Positions 47,958-57,099 of a DNA stretch of 64,000 nt are shown here, one piece after another. Under the pieces are notes generated by a model. It ran no database searches, had not been told where the DNA came from, and saw nothing but the letters and a program-made list of their open reading frames with translations. Made by a program: the position numbers and the translations under genes. The stretch is from Hymenobacter glacialis. Lineage in GTDB: Bacteria; Bacteroidota; Bacteroidia; Cytophagales; Hymenobacteraceae. Position 1 is the first letter of the stretch; each line of letters begins with the position of its first letter. The stretch lies in the NCBI RefSeq assembly GCF_001816165.1, contig NZ_MDZC01000123.1, forward strand, positions 108,912 to 172,911, read 5' to 3'.

Positions 47958-49766
47958 TTACCGCAGCGCCTCCCGAAATACCTTGCCCTGCGCGTAATCC
48001 TGGAACTCCAGGTCCTCCACGGCGCGCTGGGCGTAGGTGCGGTCCAGCGCCACGGCCTGTTTCAGGAGCTGGCCCAGGGCGGCCTCGTCTTTTTGGCGGG
48101 CCGCTACCACGGCCATGCCGTAGACGGGTGCGGCGGCGGTGGGGCGTAGCTTTTGGGCGTAGCGGTATTGCTCCAGGGCCGATTCGTAGCCCTCCCGGCC
48201 CACCAAAATCAGCCCGCGGTTGAGGGCATTCTGGTAGGAGGGGCCGGCGTATTCCAGGCTGCGCAGGGCCTCGTCGGGTTGTCCGACTTCGATTTCCAGT
48301 GCCGCGCGGTCCGAGAAAATCTTGCGCAGCAAGGGGCGCTCGCCGCCGAGCTTGATGGCATAGTCGTAGTTCTGCAGGGCTTCGAGGCGGTCGCCGGCCC
48401 GGTGGTAGGCCGTGGCGGCGTGGTAGAAGAATTCCGCCGTGGGGTTGCGGTGGGCCGCCAAGGTGAAATTGACGCCGGCGCGGCGGTAATAAGCCTTGCG
48501 AATCTTATCAGTTGGCTCTTTTTCGGCGCGCTGCAGCAGCACCACGCCCAGGTTGTGGAAGGCTTCCCAGCTGTTGGTGTTGGCCGCCGCCGTTTCGTAG
48601 ATGCGCTGCTTTTCGGCCAGCAGCGGCGTGAGCGTGGCGGAATAGCGCAGCTCCTCCGGCGTGAGGGCATCGGCCTCCACCTGCTTGTCCATAATCTTTT
48701 TCGACAGCAGGTACACTTCCGAATCGAAGCGCTTGGGCGCGGAATACGCGACGGCCACGGTGCCAAAACGCAGTACCGGGTAGATGTACTGCTCCAGATA
48801 GTCGAAAAAGGTGAGGCGGTGCAGGGCCTTTTCTTTCTGCTCAAACGTGCCCTTGGTGTCGTTGATGATGGTGACCACGGAGTCCATCTGCTCGGGTTTA
48901 AGCGCCGAGGTCATCACCTTGCCCAGGAACGTGTCCCATTTGCGCGTATGAGCCAGTGTGTCGAACTTAATCTCCTCAACCCGATTGAGATAAGAGAAAT
49001 TCTTCACGCGCTGCTTGTAGTAATACAGCAGCATGCGCACGCGCTTGCTGGCCAGCAGGCGGTTGTGCGCGTCCAGGGAATCGGGCGAATGGCCGGCAAC
49101 GATGAGAACCTGCTTGGTTTCCTGGTTGGCGTCAATGAGGTCTTCCAGGGCCTGCACGTTGGTGCCCAGGTAGCCGCGGATAAACCACTGGTTTTCATCG
49201 AAAAAGAAGGGCAGCACGCGGGTGCCGCTCATGGTGTTATTCGCCCGCTCGGGCAGGAAGGTGAGCACGGTGTCTTCGCGGGTCACGAGGCGGGCGGGGT
49301 CGGCAATGCCGCGGGCTACGCGCACATCGTCGGTGGCCCGCAGCACGCGGCCGTTCTTCTTTAATTCCCGTACCTGGGCGTGGGCCAGCAGCTCGCCGGG
49401 GTTGCGGCCGGGTGTGTTGGGGATAATGAATTTCTGGGTGGCCACGAGCTGGCCTTTCTTCTCTTCGTCGTATACATAGTTGCCCGAGATGAACGTGATG
49501 CGGCCCAGTGTGTCTTCGCGCAGGCCGTGTTCATAGCGGTAGCGCAGCAGCAACTCATACGCTATGCCCTTGTGCAGGTGCTGGGCCGGTACCTTCGCTA
49601 TCACCTCAAACGGCACCGATTCGCCCGAGGCCATGAGCGGCGTGGGGCGGGCCGTTACCGTGCGGCCGGTTTCGGCCTGCTTCAGCACCCGCGGCAGGGC
49701 ACACGCCGAAAGCAACAGGGTGGTAAATAAGAGGCTATGGGCGAAGGGCCGCGAAAAATTTATCAT
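47958..49766 (-). CDS. Large lipoprotein with OmpA-like and TPR regions
   Basis: A 602-residue outer-membrane-directed lipoprotein. The start at 49766 (MINFSRPFAHSLLFTTLLLS) leads to lipobox LLSAC with Cys at 22. Residues about 50-190 are beta-rich (two similar strands YELLLRYRYEHG and VRELKKNGRVLRA). Residues about 190-250 recall the OmpA C-terminal peptidoglycan-binding fold (VLIVAGHSPDSLDAHNRLLA then SKRVRMLLYYY). Residues about 395-602 contain TPR motifs (AFHNLGVVLLQRAEKEP, AATAYHRAGDRLEALQNYDY, ESALEQYRYAQKLRPTAAAP). This order is seen in Bacteroidota surface or cell-envelope proteins. The function is unknown. It is on the minus strand; no promoter box was found. Confidence 0.82.
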   Translation of the reverse strand: MINFSRPFAHSLLFTTLLLSACALPRVLKQAETGRTVTARPTPLMASGESVPFEVIAKVPAQHLHKGIAYELLLRYRYEHGLREDTLGRITFISGNYVYDEEKKGQLVATQKFIIPNTPGRNPGELLAHAQVRELKKNGRVLRATDDVRVARGIADPARLVTREDTVLTFLPERANNTMSGTRVLPFFFDENQWFIRGYLGTNVQALEDLIDANQETKQVLIVAGHSPDSLDAHNRLLASKRVRMLLYYYKQRVKNFSYLNRVEEIKFDTLAHTRKWDTFLGKVMTSALKPEQMDSVVTIINDTKGTFEQKEKALHRLTFFDYLEQYIYPVLRFGTVAVAYSAPKRFDSEVYLLSKKIMDKQVEADALTPEELRYSATLTPLLAEKQRIYETAAANTNSWEAFHNLGVVLLQRAEKEPTDKIRKAYYRRAGVNFTLAAHRNPTAEFFYHAATAYHRAGDRLEALQNYDYAIKLGGERPLLRKIFSDRAALEIEVGQPDEALRSLEYAGPSYQNALNRGLILVGREGYESALEQYRYAQKLRPTAAAPVYGMAVVAARQKDEAALGQLLKQAVALDRTYAQRAVEDLEFQDYAQGKVFREALR

Positions 49767-49928
49767 TAAAAAGCACAACTCAAAAAAACGAAAACCACCA
49801 CTACCAACGTAAAAGCCCCCAAAATAGTCGGACCCCGGCCGGCGAAATTACGTTAGGACATTTGCCTTGCCCTGGGGAAGGCCTTATATTAGCATAGACT
49901 ATCTGCTTTCCGCTAGCCGCTACCGCCC

Positions 49929-50147
49929 ATGAAACGCTTCACCGACTACCTCGAAACGCAGTCTTTTGGTTTGTGCTCCACCCTCGCTCAAAAGTGGGGG
50001 TTTAGCACGCGGAGCGTGAGGCTCTCCTTTGTATACGCCTCCTTTTTCACGTTTGGCTCCCCCATTGTGCTCTATTTCGCAGGAGCGTTTTGGATGAACG
50101 TGCGCCACGCCATGCGCCAGCAGCGCAGCACGGTGTGGGACTTGTAG
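49929..50147 (+). CDS. Small PspC-domain-like membrane protein
   Basis: A 72-residue protein. FGLCSTLAQKWGFSTRSVRL (about 13-32) and SFVYASFFTFGSPIVLYFAG (about 33-52), followed by AFWMNVRHAM, match the PspC-domain pattern found in Bacteroidota: a GLCSTLA-type opening, then a membrane helix. It has no separate signal peptide, and the helix should place it in the inner membrane. PspC domains take part in phage-shock type membrane-stress responses, though for such a stub the role is uncertain. It lies alone between the lipoprotein and a degenerate repeat, with an AT-rich leader. Confidence 0.78.
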   Translation: MKRFTDYLETQSFGLCSTLAQKWGFSTRSVRLSFVYASFFTFGSPIVLYFAGAFWMNVRHAMRQQRSTVWDL

Positions 50148-50160
50148 ATTGCCTAAAACC

Positions 50161-50246
50161 CGCCATGCTGCGCCTGCGAAGCTTCCTCTCACCGGGAAAC
50201 GATATGTTCTGCGGTCAGAGGATGTTTTGCAGGCTCAACATGACAG
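50161..50246. repeat. Degenerate palindromic repeat, family C, copy 7
   Basis: The left arm CGCCATGCTGCGCCTGCG then AAGCTTCCTCTCA; the right arm CAGAGGATGTTTTGCAGG then CTCAACATGACAG. It has the same layout as the copies at 42479 and 60459 but with many mismatches. Confidence 0.55.
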
Positions 50247-50277
50247 CATTTTATCTGGCATCAGAAAGCCAACGGTT

Positions 50278-51315
50278 TTATTTGAGCCCTAACTCGCTGA
50301 ATCTCCGCTTGCCTTTCGCAAAATAGGCCCAGACCAAACTGCCGTTGTAAACTCCGGGCCGCGCTGCCACTGTTAGCCGTGGGCGGGTAGCGCGGCGCTG
50401 CCGCTGCCAATAGCCAAAATTGCCGTAAAAGCTAAAATGCGCCCGCAGTACGGCCCTGAAATCGGCAAATTGCCCGCTGAGCAGAAAGCGAATTCCGGCC
50501 ACGCCGTCCAGCACCAGCCGCTGCAACATGCTGGACAACAACTCGCCTGGGGCCGCATTTTTATACAGCATAGCCAGGCCGTTGCGGAAATTAAGGTAGG
50601 TTTTGCGGGGGTTGGTTTTGGGGAGAGTGCCGCCGCCTACGTGGTGCACCGCGCTGCCGCCGTGGTACCACACTTCGTGGCCGGCATTCCACAGGCGCCA
50701 GCAAAAGTCAATTTCCTCCATGTGGGCAAAAAAGGCGGGTTCCAGCCCGCCCAGGGCTTGCCACGCTGACTTACGCACCATGAAGCACGCGCCGCTGGCC
50801 CACGCCACGGGCCGGGAGTCGTCGTACTGGCCCTGGTCTTTCTCCAGGGTATCGAAAAGGCGGCCCCGGCAAAAGGGATAAGCAAGGCGGTCGAGGTAGC
50901 CGCCACCGGCACCGGCATACTCAAAGAACGTGGGGTCGGCGTGGGCCAGGATTTTGGGCTGCACCGCTGCAATGCGCGGGCTGGCCTCCAGCAAGCCTCT
51001 CAATGGGCGCAGCCAGCCCAAGGTCACTTCCACATCGGAATTGAGCAGGACGTAAAACGCGCTGTCAATCTGGGCCAGCGCTTGGTTGTAGCCTTCGCAA
51101 AAACCAAAGTTCCGTTCGAGTAACAATAGCTCAACCAAGGGAAAATCCCGCACCAGCAACTCCGCCGAATCGTCGGTGGAGCCGTTATCGGCCACTATTA
51201 CGCGGGCGCCATCGGCATGGGTGAGCACGCCAGGCAGAAAGCGGCGCAGAAAATGCGCCCCGTTCCAGTTCAGAATTACAATGGCAACATCGGCGCAGGC
51301 GCCGGCTCGCACCAC
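50278..51315 (-). CDS. Glycosyltransferase family 2 protein
   Basis: A 345-residue GT-A glycosyltransferase. The N-terminal region has VAIVILNWNGAHFLRRFLPG (about 9-28) and VIVADNGSTDDSAELLVRDF (about 40-59), the nucleotide-sugar binding words, then YVLLNSDVEVTLGWL (about 90-104, the DxD-type Asp) and WASGACFMVRKSAWQALGG with AFFAHMEEIDFCWRLWNAGH as the catalytic ED region. The tail ends in hydrophobic stretches with basic residues. GTG at 51315 comes one base after the ybaB stop, so translation may be coupled; the longer frame extends into ybaB. The sugar and acceptor are not known; rhamnosyl-type transferases share this pattern. Confidence 0.85.
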   Translation of the reverse strand: MVRAGACADVAIVILNWNGAHFLRRFLPGVLTHADGARVIVADNGSTDDSAELLVRDFPLVELLLLERNFGFCEGYNQALAQIDSAFYVLLNSDVEVTLGWLRPLRGLLEASPRIAAVQPKILAHADPTFFEYAGAGGGYLDRLAYPFCRGRLFDTLEKDQGQYDDSRPVAWASGACFMVRKSAWQALGGLEPAFFAHMEEIDFCWRLWNAGHEVWYHGGSAVHHVGGGTLPKTNPRKTYLNFRNGLAMLYKNAAPGELLSSMLQRLVLDGVAGIRFLLSGQFADFRAVLRAHFSFYGNFGYWQRQRRATRPRLTVAARPGVYNGSLVWAYFAKGKRRFSELGLK

Positions 51316-51316
51316 G

Positions 51317-51655
51317 CTAGACTCCAAAGCCGCTGAGGTCGAGGCCCGGCACATTGGGCATCAGGCCACTGGTTTTGCGCTGGAGTTCCTGGCGGGCCAG
51401 CTCGGCGGCTTCGTCCAGGGCCTTGTTGGCGGCGGCTACCACCAGGTCGGCCAGCATTTCGCGGTCCTGCGGCGTGAGCAGCGATTCGTCAATTTCAAGC
51501 TTGATAAGCTTGCGGTGGCCGCTGGCCGTGGCGCGCACCAGGCCGCCGCCCGCTTCGCCGGTGGCGGTAATGTGTTGAATTTCCTGTTGGGCCTGCTGCA
51601 TTTTATCCTGCAGCTCTTTCACTTTGCCCATCATGCCGGTGATGTCGAATGCCAT
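51317..51655 (-). CDS. YbaB/EbfC family nucleoid-associated protein
   Basis: A 112-residue DNA-binding protein of the YbaB/EbfC family, dimeric and nucleoid-associated. It shows the expected start MAFDITGMMGKVKELQDKMQ, the conserved KIEIDESLL-like LIKLEIDESLLTP (about 50-62), and the helical LADLVVAAANKALDEAAEL, then a tail rich in Pro and Gly. In other bacteria the gene is usually next to recR or dnaX, but not here: GT2 follows at once (one base after the stop), so it is the first gene of a two-gene unit. Regulation is not visible. Confidence 0.93.
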   Translation of the reverse strand: MAFDITGMMGKVKELQDKMQQAQQEIQHITATGEAGGGLVRATASGHRKLIKLEIDESLLTPQDREMLADLVVAAANKALDEAAELARQELQRKTSGLMPNVPGLDLSGFGV

Positions 51656-51804
51656 AATAATTAAGGTCGAATGTCAGGTGGTGAGAATCGGTAGGGGTAT
51701 AACACGGGAAGGGAGGGAAAGTGCTTAAAATAGCTTTCCACGTTGCCCACCCACCGAAGTTGGCTTACCGGCTGCGGAGCCCCCGGGTTGTACCCTTCAC
51801 CGAA

Positions 51805-53808
51805 TTATTTGAGTATTGAGACCGAGCCAGTAGCTGTAAAAGGCTTACCGTCTTCGTTTTGTTGCTGAAAACGCCAGGCGTAGGTGCCCGGTACCGGCGC
51901 GCGTCCATTAATGGTACCGTCCCAGGTCTCGGTGCGTTGGGTGCTGCGGAATACTACCTGCCCGTTGCGGTCCACCACCAGAAAGGTGTAATTCTGCAGG
52001 TACCGGCCCTTCACTTCCAGCACGTCGTTGAGTCCGTCGCCGTTGGGTGTGAAAGCTGTGGGCAGGGTCACGGCCGGCTGCCGCACCACGGTGGCCACAT
52101 TAGAATAGCTAAACGTACCCGGCGGCAGCCCGGCCCCGCCAATTTGCAGGCGGTAGCGCAGCACCTGCCGGTCGGTAGGCGGCGTGAGGTCGGTGAAGCT
52201 GCTGTCAGCCACAGCAATGCTGCTCAGCACGGTGCCATCGGGGCGAATGCGCTGAATGGTATAAACTGCGGGCGCCGTAGCCGAGGGCCCTCTGAAGGCC
52301 GTCCAGGCCAGAGTGGCAGTGGTGCCGGTGGGGTCGGCGGTCGTAGCGGTGAGAAGAGACGGGCATGCCGCCAGGCTCTCGGGCGAGGCATTGCCGCACA
52401 CGTCCAGCAGGCGCACCGAGTAGCACGGGGTTTGGGCAAGCAGCTCCGCAATGGCCGTGGAGTCGCGCTGCACCCCGCTGCTGCTGGCGGTACGAAAATC
52501 AGCGGGCATCTGCCCGGCCGCCGTGCGGCGGTAGCGCAGGCTGCTGCCGGGCGCGAGCACCAAGCCATTGGCCAAAAGCGGGGTCAGCTCCACCACATTG
52601 CGCAGGTTGAAGCTGGCCAGCAGCCGGGGCTGAGCGGGCGGCAGGGTCGATTGGGTGGTGATGGACACTTCGTTGGAAACCGAAGTGCCGCCGCCCGGCT
52701 GCGTGGCCGTTACGCGGTAGGTGTAGGTGGTGCCGCACTCCACATTCGGGTCTTCCAGGCCCCCCGCTATCACATTAAAAGCCCCCAGTGGGATGTTGTT
52801 CCGGGTAACACTGTACGTGCTGGCAGTGCCGGCATCGCTGAGAAGCAATTGGTTGCGGTTTTGGGTAGAACTGCCCGTGAGGCCCACGGTGCAAACGAGT
52901 GGCGAAAACGCTACCGCCAACTCGCACGGGTCGGCGCGGCGCAGGCGGTAGCAGCCTGCCCCGGCATTGGCCAGGGTGAAGCTGCTGCTATTGGCCGGCA
53001 CCGATGCCACATCGCGGAAGCCGCCTGCTGCGCTGCCATCGGCCCGCTGCAAGGTGTAGGTGTAGCCCGCTGGCAACTGGCCTAGGGTGAGGGTGGCCGC
53101 GCCGCCGGGCAGCGGGCCCTGCAGGCTCAGCCGCGACAACACCGGAACCTGAGGCGGCAGGAGCGGGGCAATGGTCTGAGTAGCCTCGCCCGTACAGATG
53201 TCCGTGCCCAGGTACAGCCCCGTCACCGTAACGGCCGTGGCGCCCGCGGGCACGCTCACCACCGTGGGCCGGTTGCGGGCAATGGGTTGGGCCGGCCCTG
53301 CGCCCACCCGCACCGTGTAGCTATCGTACACCGCATCGGTGACGGTAACCAGAGCCGAATTGCTGGGACAGGGCGCCACTGTGAAGGCGGGCGGGGCATT
53401 ATCGTAAACCCGGAACGTGCGCACGTAGTACGTGGAAGGCGCTGAGCCCCCCGCTACGGCATTGGCCAGCTCCGAAACCGTTACCGAGCCCACCTCGGCC
53501 CGAGTGGGCGTGTATTGGTAATCAAACCTATTTGGTGGAATGCAGGAAGGAAAAAACGTATTGCCCGTACCCGGCAGCACGCCATAGAAAAGCAGAGAAG
53601 AGGGGGTGCTGCGCCCCGCGCATTGCACAAACCGCACCGGCCGCCCTACGCAAAAGGCATCAACCGGCTGATTGGTGGCTACATCGATGGCTGTGAAGGT
53701 GCACGCTGGTTGATTGGGCGACGCGCAGGTGGTTTGGGCCCGCGCTCCGGCCACGCCGGCCCCCAGCCACAGGCAGAAAAGCAACAGACAACGGTTCATT
53801 ACCTTCAT
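51805..53808 (-). CDS. Secreted multi-domain protein with T9SS type B sorting domain
   Basis: A 667-residue secreted protein. Start 53808 (MKVMNRCLLLFCLWLGAGVA) gives a signal peptide ending near ARAQ; the frame is open to 53886. The body contains repeated fibronectin type III-like or Ig-like segments (for example TYTYRVTATQPGGGTSVSNE near 390-410 and TATLAWTAFRGPSATAPAVY near 515-535), and Cys pairs that could form disulfides. The final 80 residues are the type B CTD: LPTAFTPNGDGLNDVLEVKG, then FLVVDRNGQVVFRS and PVPGTYAWRFQ. Export by the type IX system to the surface is expected. The function is unknown; adhesion is possible. Confidence 0.88.
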   Translation of the reverse strand: MKVMNRCLLLFCLWLGAGVAGARAQTTCASPNQPACTFTAIDVATNQPVDAFCVGRPVRFVQCAGRSTPSSLLFYGVLPGTGNTFFPSCIPPNRFDYQYTPTRAEVGSVTVSELANAVAGGSAPSTYYVRTFRVYDNAPPAFTVAPCPSNSALVTVTDAVYDSYTVRVGAGPAQPIARNRPTVVSVPAGATAVTVTGLYLGTDICTGEATQTIAPLLPPQVPVLSRLSLQGPLPGGAATLTLGQLPAGYTYTLQRADGSAAGGFRDVASVPANSSSFTLANAGAGCYRLRRADPCELAVAFSPLVCTVGLTGSSTQNRNQLLLSDAGTASTYSVTRNNIPLGAFNVIAGGLEDPNVECGTTYTYRVTATQPGGGTSVSNEVSITTQSTLPPAQPRLLASFNLRNVVELTPLLANGLVLAPGSSLRYRRTAAGQMPADFRTASSSGVQRDSTAIAELLAQTPCYSVRLLDVCGNASPESLAACPSLLTATTADPTGTTATLAWTAFRGPSATAPAVYTIQRIRPDGTVLSSIAVADSSFTDLTPPTDRQVLRYRLQIGGAGLPPGTFSYSNVATVVRQPAVTLPTAFTPNGDGLNDVLEVKGRYLQNYTFLVVDRNGQVVFRSTQRTETWDGTINGRAPVPGTYAWRFQQQNEDGKPFTATGSVSILK

Positions 53809-53923
53809 AAACACCAGTTCAAACACGGCTAAAGCCCTTCTGTTCTCTGACCAGGTAATAGAGCCAGGACAATGGCTGGCGAACAACCACCGTCCCGGCT
53901 GCTTCTACGCTTACCTCAAACCT

Positions 53924-55417
53924 TTATTGCCAATCAAACTTACGGACGAAGGCCGCGGCTTTGTGTAAATCCGGGTACAGTACCCGGTCCTGGGCCACAA
54001 ATTTTACTTCCTGGCCAAAGGCTTCTACAACCTTTTCCAGCGCGGCTGAGGTGCGCCCTGGCCGCCGAAAGGCCAGCGCCTGCACAGCCGTCAGCAGCTC
54101 AATGGCCAGTACCTGCTCCACGTTTTCGACTACGCGGCGGGATTTGGTGGCGGCGTTGGCACCCATGCTCACGTGGTCCTCCTGGCCGTTGCTGCTCACA
54201 ATGCTGTCTACCGAAGTGGGGGTGCACAGCTGCTTGTTCTGGCTCACGATGCCGGCGGCGGTGTACTGCGGAATCATGAGGCCGGAGTTCAGGCCGGGCT
54301 CGGCCACCAGGTACTGGGGGAGGCCCCGCTGGCCGGAAATCAGCTGGTAGGTCCGTCGCTCCGAAATGCTGCCTAACTCGGCCACGGCCACGGCCAGGTG
54401 GTCGAGAGCCAGGGCCAGGGGCTGGCCGTGGAAGTTGCCGCCGCTCAGTATCTGGTCGTCGTCGGGGAAGATGTTGGGGTTGTCGGTCACGGAGTTGCAC
54501 TCGGTTTCCACTACTTGGGCCACGTAGGCCAGGGCATCGCGCGAGGCGCCGTGCACCTGGGGCTGGCAGCGGAACGAGTAGGGGTCCTGCACGGCCATGC
54601 GGGGCTGGGTCTGCAGCTCGGAGCCGGCCAGTAGCTCGCGCAGGCGCCGGGCCACCAGCACCTGCCCGGCGTGGGGCCGAATGCGGTGCAGATTTTCAGT
54701 AAACGGGTCGGCACAGCCCCCAAAAGCTTCCGTTGAGAGCGCGCCAATTACATCGGCGGCATTGGCCAGGCGCTGGGCGCGGAGTACGCCGTCTACCGCG
54801 TAGGCCAGCATAAACTGCGTGCCATTCAATAAGGCCAGGCCTTCCTTGGCTTGCAGCGCCAGCGGTTCCCAGCTAAAAAGGCTCATGGCGTCGGCCGCAC
54901 TCAATCGGTAGCCCATGTAGTTGACTTCGCCCAGGCCCAGCAGCGGCAGGCACAGGTGCGCAAGCGGGGCCAGGTCGCCGCTGGCGCCCAAAGAGCCCTG
55001 CTCGTATACTACGGGCAGCATTTCGCGGTTGTACATGGCCACCAGCCGCTCGGCGGTAGCGGTTTGCACGCCGCTGTGGCCGTAGCTCAGGCTCTGGGCT
55101 TTGAGGAAAAGCATGAGGCGCACGAGGTTGCCGGGCACTTCTGCTCCGGTACCGCAGGCGTGCGACATCATCAGGTTGATTTGCAGTTGAGCGCGGGCCT
55201 CCAGGGGTATGCTCACATTGCAAAGCGAGCCAAACCCGGTGTTGATGCCGTAAATCGGCCCGTTATCTTCAGCGAGGCGTTGATGCAGGTAGTGGTGGCA
55301 GGCCGCAATGCGCGCTTTGGCATCGTCGCCGAGCGCCACGGGCCGGCCATCGGCCAGCAGGGCGGCCAACTCAGCCAGGGTGAGGGGCTGGGTGGGCGAA
55401 ATAATATGGGTGGGCAT
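53924..55417 (-). CDS. hutH: Histidine ammonia-lyase
   Basis: Removes ammonia from L-histidine to give urocanate, the first step of histidine degradation; it forms a 4-methylidene-imidazol-5-one cofactor from Ala-Ser-Gly. The 497-residue protein starts at 55417 (MPTHIISPTQPLTLAELAAL); the frame reaches 55525 through a palindromic repeat but that is not coding. The ASG triad is at 145-147 in GSLGASGDLAPLAHL, and IYGINTGFGSL (about 55-65) and NNKLC-type QNKQLCTPTSVDSIVSSNGQ regions are present. No other hut genes are near. It lies between two palindromic repeats and a T9SS gene; hisS is the next gene upstream. Confidence 0.94.
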   Translation of the reverse strand: MPTHIISPTQPLTLAELAALLADGRPVALGDDAKARIAACHHYLHQRLAEDNGPIYGINTGFGSLCNVSIPLEARAQLQINLMMSHACGTGAEVPGNLVRLMLFLKAQSLSYGHSGVQTATAERLVAMYNREMLPVVYEQGSLGASGDLAPLAHLCLPLLGLGEVNYMGYRLSAADAMSLFSWEPLALQAKEGLALLNGTQFMLAYAVDGVLRAQRLANAADVIGALSTEAFGGCADPFTENLHRIRPHAGQVLVARRLRELLAGSELQTQPRMAVQDPYSFRCQPQVHGASRDALAYVAQVVETECNSVTDNPNIFPDDDQILSGGNFHGQPLALALDHLAVAVAELGSISERRTYQLISGQRGLPQYLVAEPGLNSGLMIPQYTAAGIVSQNKQLCTPTSVDSIVSSNGQEDHVSMGANAATKSRRVVENVEQVLAIELLTAVQALAFRRPGRTSAALEKVVEAFGQEVKFVAQDRVLYPDLHKAAAFVRKFDWQ

Positions 55418-55448
55418 TCGGGGGGTGGGGTTGAAGCGGGTGGGCAAA

Positions 55449-55537
55449 GAACGAAAAAACTCCCCTCCTTTTTTAAGGAGGGGAGTTTTCGCGCAGCGAA
55501 AACGGGGGTGGTAGAGTCGTGGCACGACACCCGAACA
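55449..55537. repeat. hutH-hisS repeat, copy 1 (direct)
   Basis: Contains three hairpins in order: CTCCCCTCCTTTTTTAAGGA ending GGGGAG, TTTTCGCGCAGCGAAAA, and GTCGTGGCACGAC, then CCCGAAC. The same series recurs at 57091. It lies just before the hutH start (55417) on the minus strand. Confidence 0.9.
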
Positions 55538-55550
55538 AATTCCGGCTAGG

Positions 55551-55641
55551 TCGTTCGCCCATCGTGCAACGACTTTACCACCCCAATTTCAGCGTTGCTG
55601 AAATGTCCCCTCCTTAAAAAAGGAGGGGAGTTTGTCGTTCG
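55551..55641. repeat. hutH-hisS repeat, copy 2 (inverted and diverged)
   Basis: Read on the minus strand it is GAACGACAAACTCCCCTCC, then AAGGAGGGGACATTTCAGC, GGGGTGGTAAAGTCGTTGC and ACGATGGGCGAACGA. It is the same element as copy 1 in opposite orientation. It is adjacent to the hisS stop (55644). Confidence 0.85.
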
Positions 55642-55643
55642 GG

Positions 55644-57065
55644 TTACTCTGCAGTCAGGGCAGTCACTACTTCGGCCAGCGGCAGCACGCGTTCTACGCC
55701 CGAGGCCATAATTTTAATTTTGGCCAAGCCGGCGGCCAGTTCTTCCGGTCCCAGCACAATGACCAGCGGAATGCCCTTGGCATCGGCGTATTTGAACTGC
55801 TTTTGCAGCTTGCTCACGTCCGGGTACAGCTCGCTGGGGATGCCAGCGGCGCGCAGCTGCGCCAGCAGCGGCAGCGCCGCCCGGCCGCTGGCCGCGTCGA
55901 AGTGCGTAATGAGGCAACGGGTGGGCGTTTCGGCCGTGGCCGTGAACAGGTCCAGCGCTTCCAGGCAGTCGTAGAGGCGGTCAACGCCAAAAGAGAAGCC
56001 CACACCCGACACGCCCGGCAGCCCGAAACTGCCCGTGAGGTTGTCGTAGCGCCCGCCGCCGCTCACGCTGCCCATCAGCACGTTGTTGATTTTGACTTCA
56101 AAAATGCAGCCCGTGTAGTAGGAGAGGCCCCGCGCCAGGGTGGGGTCAAACTCCAGCCGGTCGAACTGCTTGAAGCCGGAGGCTGCGAGTAAGTCGCGCA
56201 CCGTGGCCAGTTCGGTCAGGCCGCGGTAGGCTACCGGGACCTCGGTGGGTTCTTCGGCCGTGGGGCGGGGGCCGTCGGGCTCCACGCCGGCCGTTACGAA
56301 GCCGGCCATCAGGCGCTCCAGCTTCTCTTCGTAGTTGCCCGCCACACTCAACAGCTCAAACAGCGTTTCGACGGTAGCCTCCGTGAAGCCGCGCTCCAGC
56401 AGCTCTTTGGTCACGCCATCGCGCCCAATCTTGTCCAGCTTGTCAATGGCCACAAACAAATCCGACTCCCGGCCTTCGCCGCCCAGCGCCTGGTAAATGT
56501 TGCGCAGCACGCCGCGGTGGTTTATTTTGATGGTGAAGTCGTCCAGCCCCAGGCCGTTTAGCACCTGGGCCATCATCAGCACGATTTCGGCCTCGCAGAG
56601 CAGCGAATCGGTGCCCACCACGTCGGCGTCGCACTGGTAAAACTCGCGGTAGCGGCCGCGCTGGGGGCGGTCGGCGCGCCACACGGGCTGCATCTGGTAG
56701 CGCTTGAAGGGAAATGTGAGCGTGCCCCGGTTCATGGCCACGTAGCGGGCGAAGGGCACGGTAAGGTCGTAGCGCAAGCCCTTTTCGGCCACTTTGGGCA
56801 GCAGGGCTTTGCTCCCGATTTCCAAATCGGCGCCAGTTACGTCCTTGGCGAAGTCGCCGGAGTTCAGTACTTTAAACAGCAGCTGGTCGCCTTCGTCGCC
56901 ATACTTCCCCGTAAGCACGGAGAGGTTTTCGAGCGTAGGCGTCTCAAGCGGCGCAAAGCCGAATGACTCAAACGTGCGGCGAATTATGTTGAAAATGTGC
57001 TGGCGGCGTGCCACCTGCGCGGGACCAAAATCGCGGGTGCCCTTGGGAATACTCGGTTTCTGCAT
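55644..57065 (-). CDS. hisS: Histidyl-tRNA synthetase
   Basis: Charges tRNA-His with histidine in two ATP-dependent steps. The 473-residue protein shows class II motifs: motif 1 region ETPTLENLSVLTGKYGDEGD (about 41-60), YDLTVPFARYVAMNRG near 100, motif 2 GRYREFYQCDADVVG (about 131-145), and motif 3 GVGFSFGVDRLYDCLEAL near 375-392; the C-terminal anticodon-binding domain ends LAEVVTALTAE. The start is 57065 (MQKPSIPKGTRDFGP), as a perfect -7 box ends 7 bases upstream; the upstream ATG at 57086 would be outside the predicted mRNA. Both sides are flanked by copies of one repeat. Confidence 0.95.
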   Translation of the reverse strand: MQKPSIPKGTRDFGPAQVARRQHIFNIIRRTFESFGFAPLETPTLENLSVLTGKYGDEGDQLLFKVLNSGDFAKDVTGADLEIGSKALLPKVAEKGLRYDLTVPFARYVAMNRGTLTFPFKRYQMQPVWRADRPQRGRYREFYQCDADVVGTDSLLCEAEIVLMMAQVLNGLGLDDFTIKINHRGVLRNIYQALGGEGRESDLFVAIDKLDKIGRDGVTKELLERGFTEATVETLFELLSVAGNYEEKLERLMAGFVTAGVEPDGPRPTAEEPTEVPVAYRGLTELATVRDLLAASGFKQFDRLEFDPTLARGLSYYTGCIFEVKINNVLMGSVSGGGRYDNLTGSFGLPGVSGVGFSFGVDRLYDCLEALDLFTATAETPTRCLITHFDAASGRAALPLLAQLRAAGIPSELYPDVSKLQKQFKYADAKGIPLVIVLGPEELAAGLAKIKIMASGVERVLPLAEVVTALTAE

Positions 57066-57072
57066 AATCCGA

Positions 57073-57099
57073 CAAAGGTAGGGCAACCCAGAACGACAA
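57073..57099 (-). promoter_or_regulatory. Promoter of hisS (TTG, 16 bases, TACCTTTG) abutting the start codon
   Basis: TACCTTTG (57073-57080, minus strand) ends 7 bases before ATG 57065; TTG at 57097-57099 lies 16 bases upstream. Both together suggest a leaderless hisS mRNA. The palindromic repeat begins within the -33 region. Confidence 0.6.

Noticed and set aside
48153..49364. Long plus-strand open frame (403 codons)
   Set aside because: It is antisense to the OmpA/TPR lipoprotein gene. GC-rich codon bias creates such shadows.
51859..53085. Long plus-strand open frame (408 codons)
   Set aside because: Antisense to the T9SS protein gene and rich in His, Gly and Arg as expected of a shadow frame.
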